Shown here piece after piece: positions 38,923-51,806 of a stretch of 64,000 bases of DNA. The position numbers were made by a program, and so were the translations under genes. Below the pieces are notes generated by a model that saw only the letters and a list, made by a program, of their open reading frames with translations, was not told the DNA's origin and made no database searches. The stretch's first letter is position 1. Each line of letters starts with the position of its first letter. Source of the DNA: Anoplolepis gracilipes (lineage: Eukaryota; Arthropoda; Insecta; Hymenoptera; Formicidae); contig NC_132971.1 of assembly GCF_047496725.1 (NCBI RefSeq), positions 6,498,501-6,562,500 on the forward strand. Direction: 5' to 3'.

Positions 38923-41451
38923 TATAACTTTGAGGTATATCGAAAATATATTAATAAAAATATGTTACCATATATTAAAACGTTATCCGATATATAATAC
39001 CATATCCGATATATAATATCATATTTGAATGTATACTTGTGGAAAAAATCACGAAATAAGCGATTTTCATTCACGCCTTGGTAATTTGTTCGTTTCTCAG
39101 AAACTTCGAAGAATGAGCGAGCAACAAATTTCAACGAGTAAATTTCGACGAATTGCGAAACTGCGCTTTCATTGACGGAGCGTCGACGAGGTTCCAAGAA
39201 ATCCGCTGACGTTCTTGAAAACGATCAAGTTGCGTTACACAGGAAGTACAAGTTTCTGCATTAGTACACGGGACCCCGGATCCAGGAAACAGGAAACGGC
39301 GTTGCGAAACGTTGTCAGTATTTGGATTTCGGTGTAGTAAGCACACACAAGTAGCTAGAAACCGCGCGTTTCTCCCATCGATATTGAAAATCGGACGTGT
39401 CCATAAATTCCTCAGACATTGTCGTATGTATAAATTGTTAAATAATAAAAAAATAAATAAAATTTTTGATTATTACGTAGAAAAAAAGGAATAAAAATTA
39501 TCATTTTAAATATTGGTCATACGTGTATCTTAATCGACAAAGCGTTTCTGCGAAGCGTCTCTTTCACGACAATGCGTGAAAAATGATCATTAAACAATAC
39601 CAGGGTGTCACGAATGCTGGTAATGAGAGATGCACGCGCGTATCGCAATCCAAAAACAAAGGGAGGTGGGGGAAGGAAAGAGGGAGACGAATTTGTGTCG
39701 ATACCGCTAGGGTGACTCGCCCGCCCTTTGTGCACTTTATGGGTTTGACATTACGTTATGATTATTCACGGGATTACTGTGTTTTATTACCGTCATTGGC
39801 TTCGGACGCGCTGCACGCGTCACGCACGGACCTTACGCGCGTGACACACCGTGCATTTGTAAATGTGGCTCGTTTCGCGTTAAGCAAACTGTTGGTACCA
39901 CACGCAGTATTCGATTTTTTTTTCACCGTATATGTACATCCATAATATATAAACTCCAAATAAAAAAATATTACATATTTTAATCGGTTCTTTCTACAAT
40001 AATTAAGACAAATAATTAAGACAATTCACAGATTTATATTTATCCTAAAATATGATTATTTAAATTACAATCATCAAAGAAGATATGTTTTTGACATTTT
40101 TTTCTACTACGCATATTACATATGATAGCACAAGTTTTTTTATAATAAGAGAATGTTGTTAGAATGTTGAAGTCGGAAATTGATATTACATAAATAAGTT
40201 GGGTATTTGACCCTCGATTGTCGCCCAAAAGCTGATGCTTCCAATTTGGTAGCTTCGTCGAGAATATTGGTATCATATAGCAGTGGAAGGTACAAGCAAT
40301 AATACGGGAGGCCGATCATATCAAACGCCGCGAGTCCGGCATACCTGAACTCATTCGTCGCATATCTATAGTATCCGGCTATCGATATGAGATACCTTCG
40401 AGGGGAGCGCGATTATCCACATAAGTCGGTTAACGTCTATTGCCGCCATACCTCTTGTGGAACTTCGTGACATACCACGTGGCTTTCCCTGCAGGGGCGA
40501 ATCCACTTGTTTCATGACGAATTCCTGCGGTTCTTTTCGTCGGGGATACTCCATCGTGAGATTTTTCTGTCAATTCCAATTTATATCGGGAATCCGTAAA
40601 TAAAGTATCTGTCATTTAACCAAAAAACAAATATAAAAGAGGCTTATTGCTAATTAATTCCGTTTTTATATCATAAAGATCATAAATCGCGCGTTTCCTT
40701 ATTTTATTTTAGGTCTTAGGCAATAGTCTTGCGTCTATCGTTGCTGTTCGTAAATAAACAGCATAACTGTAATTGATTCCCGATGAATGCTCGACAAATG
40801 TCACACAAATATGCCGGATAAATGAGCAATATATTCGATTTATGCTTCAACGGTTTATTCTTGTATCATCAATTATTCCATCATACGCGATCATCTCGCA
40901 AAATATCCCGTGACAAATCGACCGTCTATAATTATCCGGTGCGCGTTTACGAGAGCGTTTCTTTAATATTTGACGGGGATACAAAATCGTAAGAGGATCA
41001 TCCGTGTAGTTGCGAGTGTTACATTTATTATTTGTCGACAAGTACAAAATATCTCGACCCGCGCGAGCGCATCGCTCTCTCTCTTTCTCTGCGTCTTCGT
41101 TCTCGTTTGGCAATCAACCAAAAGTTTCCTAACGACGTGGCACGGCTAAACTTCGCCGCAGGTCCTCGAAGCTACAACCGTGAAAGTCTTCGATCTCTGT
41201 TACCGACAGCACGAGATAAATTTCGTCGTTGTCGTAAGAACATACATCTCGCAGCGTGGGCTCATCTGGAAACAACTACGATGTAGATGTAGCCTTTCGT
41301 TTCTCCGATCGACAACGTTCATCAATATCACGATATATAATCCATAGTTCTTGTCAAAAAGAAACTCTCGGCCACGTTCTGGAGAGATGCTTCGCCGATT
41401 AATCGGTTCTTACATCCTGAGGAAAAGCCTCTATGTCATATCGTGAATTTA
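38923..41451. other. Gene-free stretch
   Basis: A small duplication of ATCCGATATATAATA lies at about 38985-39020. Positions 39940-40180 and 39420-39500 are AT-rich. Open frames up to 120 codons are unrecognised. No gene is supported. Confidence 0.45.
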
Positions 41452-41730
41452 TCCGAGTCAAACTTTTGCTCCTATTATCAACCTCAATTTCCTCACGTCT
41501 TACAGTTTCTAAACGACTTTAATAAATTTAATTTATATAGAAATTAATCTCCTATTTTATATCTTAAATAGACTATAAACAAATAATTTCTCACTTAGAG
41601 ATTTAAAAGAAGAGCTGTCAGCAAATCTATAGTTTAAATAGTTTTAAAAGAAAATTATCTACTTAAAGTATCAGTAGATGTCAGATTGAAAATTGAAATA
41701 GAAAATAGGAGAAAAATTTCGATTTGAGTA
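41452..41730 (+). mobile_element. Family A MITE-like element, copy A4
   Basis: This is one of the cleanest terminal pairs. The left end is CCGAGTCAAACTTTTGCTCC, and the right end reads CTCAAATCGAAATTTTTCTCC in reverse complement. The core TTTATATAGAAATTAAT is at 41533-41549. A GTCAGCAAATCTATAG block matches the GGCAAAACTATAG position of other copies. It has no coding capacity. Confidence 0.75.
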
Positions 41731-41794
41731 TCTTGGAAAAAATCATTCATTTATGTAGAGTTTTTAACATATGATACTTATATTAATGCGTAAT

Positions 41795-41798
<4 letters not shown>

Positions 41799-41825
<27 letters not shown>
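41799..41825 (+). repeat. (AG)13 microsatellite
   Basis: A pure AG run about 70 bp after the right end of A4, followed by AAAGAGAGAAAAC. Confidence 0.9.
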
Positions 41826-42812
41826 AAATTAGAGAAAGAGAGAAAACACAAATATGGGCTCGTATAAATTTTCTACATCGATATTTCTTGATACACTATC
41901 GTGCTTCGTCTTCGGAGAATTTAGCAAGGTTTCGTTTAGTATTAACGCTACCTGATACATAAGCTCGTATATCTTAAACGGCATCGTTACGCATTATAAG
42001 CATGGTAACAAAATAACTAAGAATTTGCCACGCGCACAACAAAGTTGTACAGTATATCATAAAACAAAGTATAATATATAATCGAGAATTATCGTGATTA
42101 TAATATTACCAAGATATCTAAAAATAGTTTACACGAGATGTTATTATATATAGAAAAGATCTATTTTCGAAGGTGGAAAATTGTGATAATATAATAGAAA
42201 AGTGACATATTAAAAGATATGAATTTATATAATACCGATTTAAAATAGATATTATTTTTGGTGCAATCGCGTTATTTTTATTCCGTCTCTGATGAAATAT
42301 CATATTTAGTTATAATCGGATCGCACACACACCGAAATACTCGTCTTTTTCTATATATTTTTTTTTCTTATTTTATTTTCATTGTCGCTTTAATCGTACG
42401 ACGGATATACGTGCAAGCGTATACAATGAGAATGCGGGTGCACAATGAGACCGGAGGGAGACGAAGAAAGAGTCAGAAGAAAAGAGAGAAAAGGACGAGA
42501 ATAAGGGTCGGAGGTCAGTCGTATTAATATCGCATATCGGACAGCTATGGGTGAACCCACTGGGGCCGTCCATCGGGCCGATATGAAATCATCGCGTCAG
42601 GCGTGGGAGTGCTTCGCAAATAGTGGAGCATAATTGGAATCCGTCCGGCAAACACGGCGTGGGCGCACTCCAATCAATCGGTCGCGACGTTTTCTTTCAT
42701 CGACGTAGCGTCATCGGTAGTATAGTTTTCGGGCGAGCATGGAATGTAAAAGAGCAATAAAAAAGCATTCTTATTATAGTTTGAGAGTACTTTTAATTAA
42801 TTCAGCGTCCCG

Positions 42813-42818
<6 letters not shown>
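41826..42818. other. Gene-free stretch
   Basis: AT-rich to about 42300, then mixed sequence, with purine-rich 42450-42510. No supported gene. Confidence 0.45.

Positions 42819-42869
<51 letters not shown>
42819..42869 (+). repeat. (AG)25 microsatellite
   Basis: A pure AG tract. A TC tract at 43200-43260 lies 330 bp downstream in inverse orientation, so one transcript could pair about 50 bases of GA with TC. Confidence 0.95.
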
Positions 42870-42871
<2 letters not shown>

Positions 42872-43199
42872 TTGACATTTCGTAACGCGAAATAAATTTA
42901 CGAGAACGGTAAAGAGAGCAGTAAGAGACTCGGACTTGCATGCGAATGGCAATCAATCATAAGGTTAAACGAGCACTCTTCTCGCGGGACGAAGTGGCGA
43001 CCATGTGTGCGTCTCCAAGGAGAAAGAATTTTTCGCGGAAAGAATTAGAACGCGCGCGCACAACGAGTCACACGTGTTCTCTCCTTCCCTTTCCCTTTAT
43101 CCGCTCGAAGGGAGATATCTTTTCTCTGTTTCGGACGTGACGATCGTCTCCTTCGACCAGCTTGCAGATATTTCGAAGTCACGTCCGTTGGTCGCGCTT

Positions 43200-43211
43200 T
43201 CTCTCTCTCTT

Positions 43212-43260
<49 letters not shown>
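43200..43260 (+). repeat. (CT)n microsatellite
   Basis: CT units with three TTT interruptions over 61 bp. It is the inverse partner of the AG tract at 42819. Confidence 0.93.
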
Positions 43261-44235
43261 GCTTCTCTCATAATTTCCTCCTTTCTCAGCAATTTCCGAA
43301 ATTAATAGCCGGCTAAGTGGCGGTTAAATTATTGCCTCGTAAATATCCACGCGCCCTCGCCACGGATCCCGTTTCTATCTACGACGAGGGTACCAGGGGT
43401 CCCCAATTGTACTCCCGTCGACATTTCTCTTCTCCGCTGCACGCATGTCGCGAGTCGATCCCGATCTCGAGCGTATCAAGTTGGCGTATCTTGTACAAAC
43501 TAACGCGCGACTTTCTCTCCCGTAACACAAGCACGCTCGAATAATCAAGTTTAACGATTCCACAAAGATTAAGTACTCTCGTCGCATACTCACGCTATAC
43601 GCATTGTAACCGAGCGGAGTTATACGCTATTAAAAATCCGTTCAGCATTCACGCGGCGGCGCGGGCGCACGGTAGGCTCTGAAAGGAAAACCATTTATTA
43701 TCTTTCTGTCAGGAGGGTCCCCGATTACCGCTGCATCGGCAGGAACGGTAACGAGCGCAGCAATTACCGCAGTTTTTTTTTCTTTTTTTTCTTTTTTTCA
43801 TAGAACGATAGAGCGAGAGCGAGAGCGAGACGCCAGGAAGCCAGGCGTCTTGGCAGAACAATGGACCGCGCTTGCACTTGCTATTGAGATAATTCACCAT
43901 CTTCCTGGCAAGTAGCCGAAGTTCCTGCAATCGGACATTTTCTTATACCGTGGCGAGATGATAATTTTAACAATTTATATGTACTTTGCTTTTGCCGTCT
44001 CGCGACGACATCGAAGTCGAAGTCTTTTCCTCATCTTCGGCGAGTGAAATTACGGCTCGTATTTCTCGTTTTATTATACATTAAAGGCTCGATCTTTCCA
44101 CGATTATGTGCTCTCTTTTTGATTAAAAAACAAAATCGCACAGATTAATTATCGCACGCTTTGAATATTACACCTGCTCATGATTATATATTAATTTCGT
44201 ATCCACGTGTAGATATTTCAATTATTAAATGATAT

Positions 44236-44252
44236 CGATTAATAATTAATCG
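44236..44252. promoter_or_regulatory. Homeodomain-type inverted repeat
   Basis: CGATTAAT and ATTAATCG flank a single A. Nearby are CACGTG (44202), CACCTG (44172) and ATCGAT. The cluster resembles an insect enhancer with homeodomain and bHLH sites, but AT-rich DNA gives such words by chance. Confidence 0.15.
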
Positions 44253-44562
44253 GCTGAGAAATCAAGAAGTATAGATCCGCATGAACCTTTCGAGCGAGTC
44301 GTATCTCAATGGATCAGCTTAGACACCCAATGCTGTAGTTGGTTCTCTCGCGGCATCTTCCATTTTCTTACGCCGCGCAGACGATAATTCCGACAATTAG
44401 ATCGCGGCTATACGTTACGTGCTTTTTCCGCGGCGAGGGTGGCCAGGAGGGTAGCGGAGGGGGTAATACCGACAGGGGGATGAGAAACATGGCCGCACGG
44501 GCTAAGCGTCTCCACCTTTTTATTGTGAGCGCCAGAGGCAGAAGGCAGGATGTCTGTCTATG

Positions 44563-44638
44563 CGTGTGTGAGTATATGTGTATATGTATATATGTGTGTA
44601 AAACTGAGAAAGAATGAGAGAGAGAGAAAGAGAGAGAA
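44563..44638 (+). repeat. GT/GTAT repeat followed by GA purine tract
   Basis: Imperfect GTGTAT units (44563-44601) are followed by GA units with AAAG interruptions (44617-44638). Confidence 0.75.
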
Positions 44639-46250
44639 ACGGAATAGGAGAGACGCGGGGGGAGAATGAGAGAACGAACGGAAGGGTGATAAAGGAACGG
44701 CGGAGCGAGAGGAGAGAGATTCTCTCGGAGCCACCACCTTTGTAACCGGCTGGCTGGCTGGCGGAACAATCCGCCTGCACACTTATTCCGCTTCGTCGTA
44801 CGGCGGGTAGGTAGCGTTTATTTATCGACGGTTGCTGCTGAGTGGCGCTATTTTAATTGCGCCCTTATACTCACCCGGCGCTCCGCGGGATCACTGCGTC
44901 CCTCCCCTCTCTCTTGAAGGTTCCTATCCTACGATTCTCTTTGCAAGCACATTGCTGGTACCACTAAGTATGTTATCGCGTATTCCGAGGCGTCTCTTTC
45001 CGCTTGGCCTGTCGGCGATAACGATAAGAAGAGAATATCAACCTGTTTCTCTCGAGATGACTCGTTTGATTTCGCTGAGAATGATAACGTGAGAAATACA
45101 CTCGAGCATCGGATGTTACGGATTACGTGATAAAATTTTGGTCGATAGTTCTTTCAAAATTCTCGGAATGAAAATCGTTAATTAGGAAAAAGGCATTTTG
45201 ATAACAGAAGGAAGCTGAGCTACGCGAGGAAGCTGATGATGATAAACTACGTATATATCGCGCTCGAGTAGGTTAAACTATCTACGCTACCACAAAGACA
45301 CGACAATTTTTATATAATTGCTCCCTTGACACGTTCATCCCGGAATACGCTCTATGTATCTCTTTATAAAGCGACCATCTTTCATCCCGTGTACTAAGCG
45401 TGTGTCTGTTCTTCCCTAGCTTCTCCGCATCCGCGCGCATTCGTGTACGTGCGACTACCGTGCACGCGTGTGTGCGTTCTCGCGTGCCTCCCCGAAGACC
45501 CGTGTCCGGCGTATTTCAGCCGGGTTATCATCGCCAGATCTACAGGGACTACGCGAGAAATTATTTATTAGCGCGGGACACCTCCTTCGTTACCCCCCCT
45601 TCTCCCCCCTCTCTCTCTCTCTCTCTCCCTAGAGGGAAACGGAGTTCTTCCCGCGCGAGGCGCGTCGTAAAAAAGATTAACGAGCGTCTGACCAACCCCG
45701 ACGCGACGACGGCGGGGAAAAGGAACGCGCGAAATCACGCCGGAAGACGGGCCCCGGCGCGGGTGATGAGGAATCGGCCGGAAGACGCGCGTTAATCACG
45801 ATTTGCAAACGCGATCGGGCCAATCAACATTCCATTCGTATAAGTCGAATCGTCAGGTCAGACCGATTCGTTAGAGATGCAGATACATATCGCTCTTTTT
45901 CGTGCTAGAAAGAAGAGTCTTTATTCATTTATTAATTGTTTATTACATACTTTTTTTACTTATTTTATTAATAGATTATTTATTGATCGATTTTTTGGAC
46001 ATATTATTGACTAGTTATTGACATGTCAATAAATATAATGATTGAAAAAGTTATATGCGAGTACAAACGACGTAACATGAGAGCAATATACTTTGCATAA
46101 ATGTAAATCATCTCGCCACTTGCGTTGAAAATCGCATTTATAAATTCACGCAATGCGAAGAGTCGAGAAAGGACAAAAATTTATTTTATCTTTGATAAAA
46201 ATTAAATTGTCTTACCTTAGCCGCGCTATTCCTCCGGAATAGAAAAGCGA

Positions 46251-46943
46251 CCCGAGTCAAATTTTTTCTTCAACTTTCGATCTCAAGTCTTTAATTTAAC
46301 TATTTTAAGAATTTAAATCGCTCTCTTTTGAAACTATTTAATCCGTTCTTTTAAATGTAGTATCAGTATATTAATGCTGAAACGCATTAAATAATCACTG
46401 ATAGTCTCATTTTCAGTTATGTAATTTTATTAAAAGAATTAGTGATAGTAATTGTTAACAATTAATAATAAATTGAATAAATTTAAAAACAAGTCTTACA
46501 TTATAATATTATGTACAAGATTGTATAACGATATTTTGTTAAAAAAATATCTGAGTTTTATATCTGGATTAAATGGAATTCTTGTTTTTTTCTCGTGCGT
46601 TTATCACATCTTAAAAATAAAAAATTATAATGTGTGTATATGTAATCTTCAATTTAAAGTACGTGTTTAATTCCAGATATGCGTCAGTGTTTTTTCTCAA
46701 AAAATAATAATCCAAGATAAGTATTGTATAAAATTTTGACATTTTTATCGATTCATCAAAGAAAGTATAGTTTTGCCAAACTTCATCTTTTAAACTTCTA
46801 ACTGAGTGAGAAACTATTAATTTATTATCTATTTGAACTCCTACCTTGTAATCCTTATATAAATTAAACTTACTCTTCGACATTTTTAAAATCTATAAAC
46901 GTGAGAAAATCGAAAATGAGAACAGAATTTCGACTCAGATCGG
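46251..46943 (-). mobile_element. Family A MITE-like element, copy A5, split by an insertion
   Basis: The left end CCCGAGTCAAATTTTTTC and the right end, read in reverse complement as CTGAGTCGAAATTCTGTTC, are matching terminal repeats, so both ends survive. The element is on the minus strand. The segment 46251-46345 matches the 3' part of the other copies, and about 46741-46943 matches the middle and 5' part, including the reverse complement of GGCAAAACTATA and of the TTTATATAAGG core. About 395 bp of family B sequence separates them. Total length is therefore about 690 bp against 260-350 for the others. Confidence 0.7.
46346..46740 (+). mobile_element. Family B repeat, copy B1, nested in A5
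   Basis: Blocks occur in the same order as in B2: CTTTTAAATG, AATAATCACTGATAGTC, TTTATCACAT, then ATTCCAGATATG and a TTTTTTCTCAAAAAATAATAAT end. It is AT-rich with no coding frame of its own. The edges are approximate because B has no clear terminal repeats. Position inside A5 implies B moved or was copied after A5 inserted. Confidence 0.5.
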
Positions 46944-47802
46944 TTATACACTAGGGTGGAATTGTTTAAAACGTCGTCCTGGTTCGCAATCCCGATGGGA
47001 GTGCATTATCGTCGCTCGCAGGACGTGGGATCCTGGGGGAAAGAATTTCGCCAAGAAAAATATTTGTCGGGCGTGTCCGGCATCGTGTATAAACAGATCG
47101 GCGCCGATGGAAATGCGATTGTGCCGGATAGGGGAAACAGGTATCGTCGGGAGATGCGACGGTAACCATCTCCGAGGTCTTCCCGAGTACGGTTCACGCC
47201 GGCTACCTGTATAGGCAGGCGGACAAGCTTCTGAAGAATTTTCTCGCACATTGGCGAACACATTGGTCTTCTCTCGTACGAGAGGGGCAATCAAGAGCCG
47301 CTCTCGCTGAATAATTCAGCAGGTGTCGCCCGCGAGAGTTTTGCCGGATTTGTAGCGCGACCGCGCACAGTTCTCTCCGATGTTAGCGGAAAGAGTGAGC
47401 GGCAATCTCATGGAATTCTCGTTCTCATAAGGAAACTCGAAAAGAGGAGAAACTCGTAACTCTGTAATGTGTGTGTGTTCATTATAATTTCTTTCAATTT
47501 TTGTTGAACCGTATATCAATTTTTCGATTTTAAATTTGTAATGTGAATAAGTTTCGAGCAAGATTCTCGACATGCATTACAATTTCACTATTATTATTGC
47601 TCCTAGAAATAGCGATTCAACGAGCACTTTTGCACGAGAGTACTGAAATATTATTAATATTTCGTATTTATATCAAGTATTTACTCATTATTCGACTATT
47701 TGTGTCTTTTCTCCTATAGATCTTCATCATCTTACATTAAATTCTGTGTCAATATCGCGAGAGATGGACAGTTCTTTTATTAGCATTAATACATAATTAC
47801 AC
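46944..47802. other. Gene-free stretch
   Basis: Positions 46956-47165 (+) and 46944-47294 (-) are both open (69 and 116 codons) in a normal-complexity patch with no recognised domain. The remainder is AT-rich. No gene is supported. Confidence 0.45.
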
Positions 47803-48375
47803 TCTCTTAAATGGAATCAGTGTATTATTACTAAAAACTGATGAATAGTCACTGATAATCTTAATTATAAATATAGCACTGTGTATGTAAATCTATCAAA
47901 TCTCACTGAAAGAATCAATTAGTAATACTGGTTCAATCATTAATAATTTGAAAACGCTTATCTTATATCTATATTATCTACATTTACTTTAATCTTTTAT
48001 TGTAATATATTTATTAATTTTTTATTATACTATTATATATGAAGTAAATTATTTATAACAATATAATTTCTCAAGAAAATATCAATGTTTAACCAATAGT
48101 CACTTTTTTGTGGGCTTATCACATTTATACATATGCTTTTATACATACTAATACAATTATTCAAATTTAAACTAAAGTAATTATATGTGTTTAATATGAT
48201 TTAATATATGTAATATAATTTTTCAAATTCAAGTCAACTTTAAATTCAAATTTAAATATACTTATATATGTTTACGGAATTAATATAATTATACAGGTTT
48301 TATTCCAAATGTGTGAGAGTTTCTTCCAAAAAGTAACAATTTAAAAAAGCTATACATCTTATAAATATGTGTGAT
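47803..48375 (+). mobile_element. Family B repeat, copy B2
   Basis: It starts CTCTTAAATGGAATCAGTG, then ATTACTAAAAACTGATGAATAG, TTATAAATATAG and AATCAATTAGTAAT, each with a counterpart in B3 (reverse complement) or B1. Later blocks are GGGCTTATCACAT and ATTCCAAATGTGTGAGAG. It is very AT-rich and longer than the others, probably from AT expansion. The element class is undetermined. Confidence 0.5.
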
Positions 48376-48949
48376 TATTATTGATTTTTTAGAGTCATAT
48401 TGTCATAATCAGAGAAAATGAGACACAAGAGAAGTGTAAAACCTCAGAGCCTAAGATATTCATAGTCCGATCGATTTTATATTTAACACCGTCTTAAGTA
48501 CAGTCGTAATATGTAATAAAAAATAATAAATCAATCATAAAGCTGTATGAGCATCTTACGACATTACAACGATAATTACGACGATCTTAAAATGAGTACG
48601 GAATATCGACCTATGAGTTTTCACTGAAGATCAGTGGGAAAATCTTTTTGTGTTAATATTGTTTTAAACAGTAATATTTTCACAGATTCAATTTAAAAGA
48701 GTAACATCACTTATTAAATAAATTCTAAACAAGTGTCGCCGAGCCGCATCGGGCATTAGCACAACAGGTCCTTATCACGCGGGACTTGGATACAGCTCGT
48801 TACTTCTCGTTACGCCTTATGTACCGCGCGTAAAATCCGGCGCGCGATTCGCGCGAGTACCGAAAGGCGGAATACAATCGTATCTCGCGCAGCCAGTCTC
48901 GCCGCGCACGTAATTTTCGCACACGCACACGCATGCACGCACACGCCGT

Positions 48950-48965
48950 ACACGTATATACGTGT
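48950..48965. other. Perfect 16-bp palindrome
   Basis: ACACGTATATACGTGT equals its reverse complement and follows a run of CACGC words. Significance unknown. Confidence 0.35.
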
Positions 48966-50142
48966 CGAACTGGAAATTCACGCGTGCATCAGGGCATCTC
49001 GACGAGACGGAGTCTGTGCCGTCGCCCGGCGCTTATATGAGCGTAACGCATTTGCATTCTCTTCGTTACCGTTACGCGCGCTCCGAGAGACGCATGGACG
49101 CATCATCTCCTGTTGCATCTACATAAATATTCGCGCGGCGCAGCGCGGCGAGAGGTTTCATTTTTTCCGCTTTTAATATTATGCCGGTGTTTAAATGGAC
49201 GTACCGCGTATACAGATTCTCGGAAGACTTTGTGGGTCTCTCTTGTCGGAACAACCATCTTTCTCGACGATGCATTAAGAGGTCTCTCCTCCCTCACCCA
49301 CCCTCGACCGAGTGGCGTCACGGACTCCGATATGCAGGTGTCGATATGACTAAGCGCTGATTAGCGGCGTACGGACGGGAATAAAACGGCCGGAAATATC
49401 ATATTGTTTAGGTCTCACCGATCTTCTTTTTAGTTTCCCAGGAAAACTGACGCGGCAATTCTATTTAAATAATTAGAAGGATATTTAAAAATCGTATAGG
49501 ATATATCGTAGGATATTTAAAAAATCGGCCAGTGGATAAATATCACTAACGGACGAGTAGCAATAATAATAAATTCTCAAAATATGGAAAAATATTTTCG
49601 AAGATTAGCTTTGTGAAAATAAAAAAAAATACACTTGTTCATATATGTCAACAGATTACTTAATAGGAGACGTAATACGATTTAATTTTGTTTCTATCAA
49701 GTAAAAGAGTAAGTTATACGAGTAGCGGCACGAATAGTATCGCTTCGGGCATCTCATTAGCGCCTCGTTGAAGTAATTTATAGCGCGATTTTGTAGATCC
49801 GACGATTTATCGCGATTTTATGGTTTTCGTTCGTTATATATGCGAGGGAAAAAAAATTGATTTTACTGACGGAAATAAGGTATTGTATCGAACCTGTTAT
49901 GCCAATATTAATCGTGTGTACGAGTTTACTTGTCTCTCTTCTCGAGTGTACCTCGTACTAATCGTCAAACGGTTATCGTCAATCTCATTATATGCATACC
50001 ATACGCGTGTATCATGATGCGTTGCGATCTCTACGCGGCTTAACCAGGAGTCCGAGGTAGATCTCGAGAGTATACAACGAGCGAGACAGGACAGGAAAGT
50101 CATCGGCAGGAAGAGCAGGGTTTTAACACACGACGGGCCCTT

Positions 50143-50169
50143 CTTCTCTCTCTCTCTCTCTCTCTCTCT
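50143..50169 (+). repeat. (TC)13 microsatellite
   Basis: A pure TC run after CTTCTTC. Confidence 0.92.
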
Positions 50170-51777
50170 ACGCGATTCTTAGTTGGTCCGCGCGAACGAG
50201 GGTGATGTCACTGTGTGCCTGTTCGATCCGCTATCGCGAATTTTAATGATGGTGCAAATGTCTCGGCGAACCCGACGCTATATTATCTCGGGGGAGAGTT
50301 TAGGCCGGATGTGCGGGGCCGCCCACGCTTTAGCAACTCGGGGACGAGACGAGCCCGCCATTCCTTTCGCCGGGAGCTTCTTATACCTTCGCGCCTCCGT
50401 GGAATTTCGGTCTTTGTCTCGGCAAAACGGTTTCCGTTCTTTCGCGGCGACTCCACAGACGGAACGCGAGAAAAAAAAAGAAAGATTCAAACGGACTCTG
50501 GTATACAACCGATGCCTCCGCCGCGGCAGTCTCATGTTGCCTGTCAATAGCCGCAATTTATTACTTCTCCGACCTCGTATCGCTTGACATATTGGTATGA
50601 AGTGGAGATAATACGTGTTGTAAGTTAAGCGAATTTCTTTAGACGAGAGGGGAGACATTCGAATCTATTATCGTAAATTTTTATCGTCGATTTTATAGCC
50701 ATCGCAAAGTGAAATTAATAATTTACACCTTCTATAAGGTTCTTTTCTTAAAAAAAAAGCAAATAAAAATTATTAACGCCCACGATACAGCGTTGAAAAT
50801 CAAAGTTGAGCTCAGACAAGATCGCTGCGAGCACGATACACGAAAGTGTGAAGTGGGATTGGAAAGATCCTTACCCACGATCACGGAGCTCCTGGCGAGA
50901 AAACGACGATGAGGTCGCTTCTATCACGCGATTCCCCGCCGGTTGCTTCGTAAATTTCAATTTATACGCGTATTCGGTCGTTTTGTTCGGTCGTTTAAGA
51001 GCCACACGAACGACTAACAGAGAGACGAGAAGCAGGTGATGTTTCGGTATCAAAATGCAACGTGACATTAATCAATTTTAATTCGAATAATTGTATGTCC
51101 GGAGATGGAAGGATGAAAAGATAAGATGATTGAAGAGATAAAAAAAAGAAACATACAGTGAAAAAGAAAGAGTAAAGCACCTTCTATCCCTCTCTTCATG
51201 TTACTTAATCAAGACCGAATGTTTTACGCGCGATCATTAAAAGCGGAATGGTTCTCGTGTTATACTTGAATGCATAAACCCGTAAACGGCAATATCGAGG
51301 TTTACGTCAGTTTTATTTAAATAAAGTTTCTGTAGCGCATCTGACCTCTCGTTCTAAATTCTCGACTCTCATAATGCATCGTGATTCTCGCGTGTCGCTT
51401 CGAAGCTGCAAAACGATGCGATAAAAAGAGTTTACTTCGGTGGAAGCCTACGGAAAGCAGTGGTGAAATCTCGCGATCGTAACGTGATTAGAAAACTAGT
51501 ATCGTCGTCGTCACAGTCTTGAAACCGCAAGTAAATCGAGTTGTATGTACTTGTAAATTAATAACGTGAATCGATAAGACGACATATTACTCGTATTAAC
51601 GCCGTGCAATATCTATTACGATTGATAGCGATCGACATAATTGTAACTAAAGTTGTAGAGAGCACTTTATTATTTATCAAATCGACCGAAGGATTTGTAT
51701 CCATGTCATTCATTTATAGATACTAGAGATAATCGTTCTACTTTGTATATCATTATGTATGTTTAGTTATTAATACA

Positions 51778-51806
51778 AATTCAAATTCCAATTCCAATTC
51801 CAATTA
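51778..51806 (+). repeat. (ATTCCA)n hexanucleotide repeat
   Basis: About four ATTCCA/ATTCAA units. On the minus strand it encodes an Ile-Gly run. Confidence 0.8.

Larger units (their letters stand above)
43261..46250. other. Gene-free stretch
   Basis: No gene is supported. It holds poly-T patches at 43772-43799, GT/GTAT repeats at 44563-44601, a GA run at 44617-44638, a short CT run at 45608-45628 and a CpG-rich patch at 45410-45800 that is open for 131 codons but arginine-rich from CpG bias and unrecognised. Positions 44140-44260 have several TAAT and E-box words. Confidence 0.45.
48376..51774. other. Gene-free stretch
   Basis: It contains CpG-rich 48740-49080 with a 15-bp CGCGCGA-T-TCGCGCG inverted repeat at 48841-48855 and a 16-bp palindrome ACACGTATATACGTGT at 48950-48965, plus a CT run at 50143-50169. 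Positions 50183-50660 are open on both strands (134 and 126 codons) without a known family. No gene is supported. Confidence 0.45.

Noticed and set aside
45400..45795. 131-codon arginine-rich plus frame
   Set aside because: The composition is explained by CpG-rich DNA and a CT run. No splice or start context supports it.
46611..46883. 90-codon open frame, minus strand, of normal composition
   Set aside because: It spans the junction between element A5 and the B1 insertion, so it cannot be an ancestral gene.
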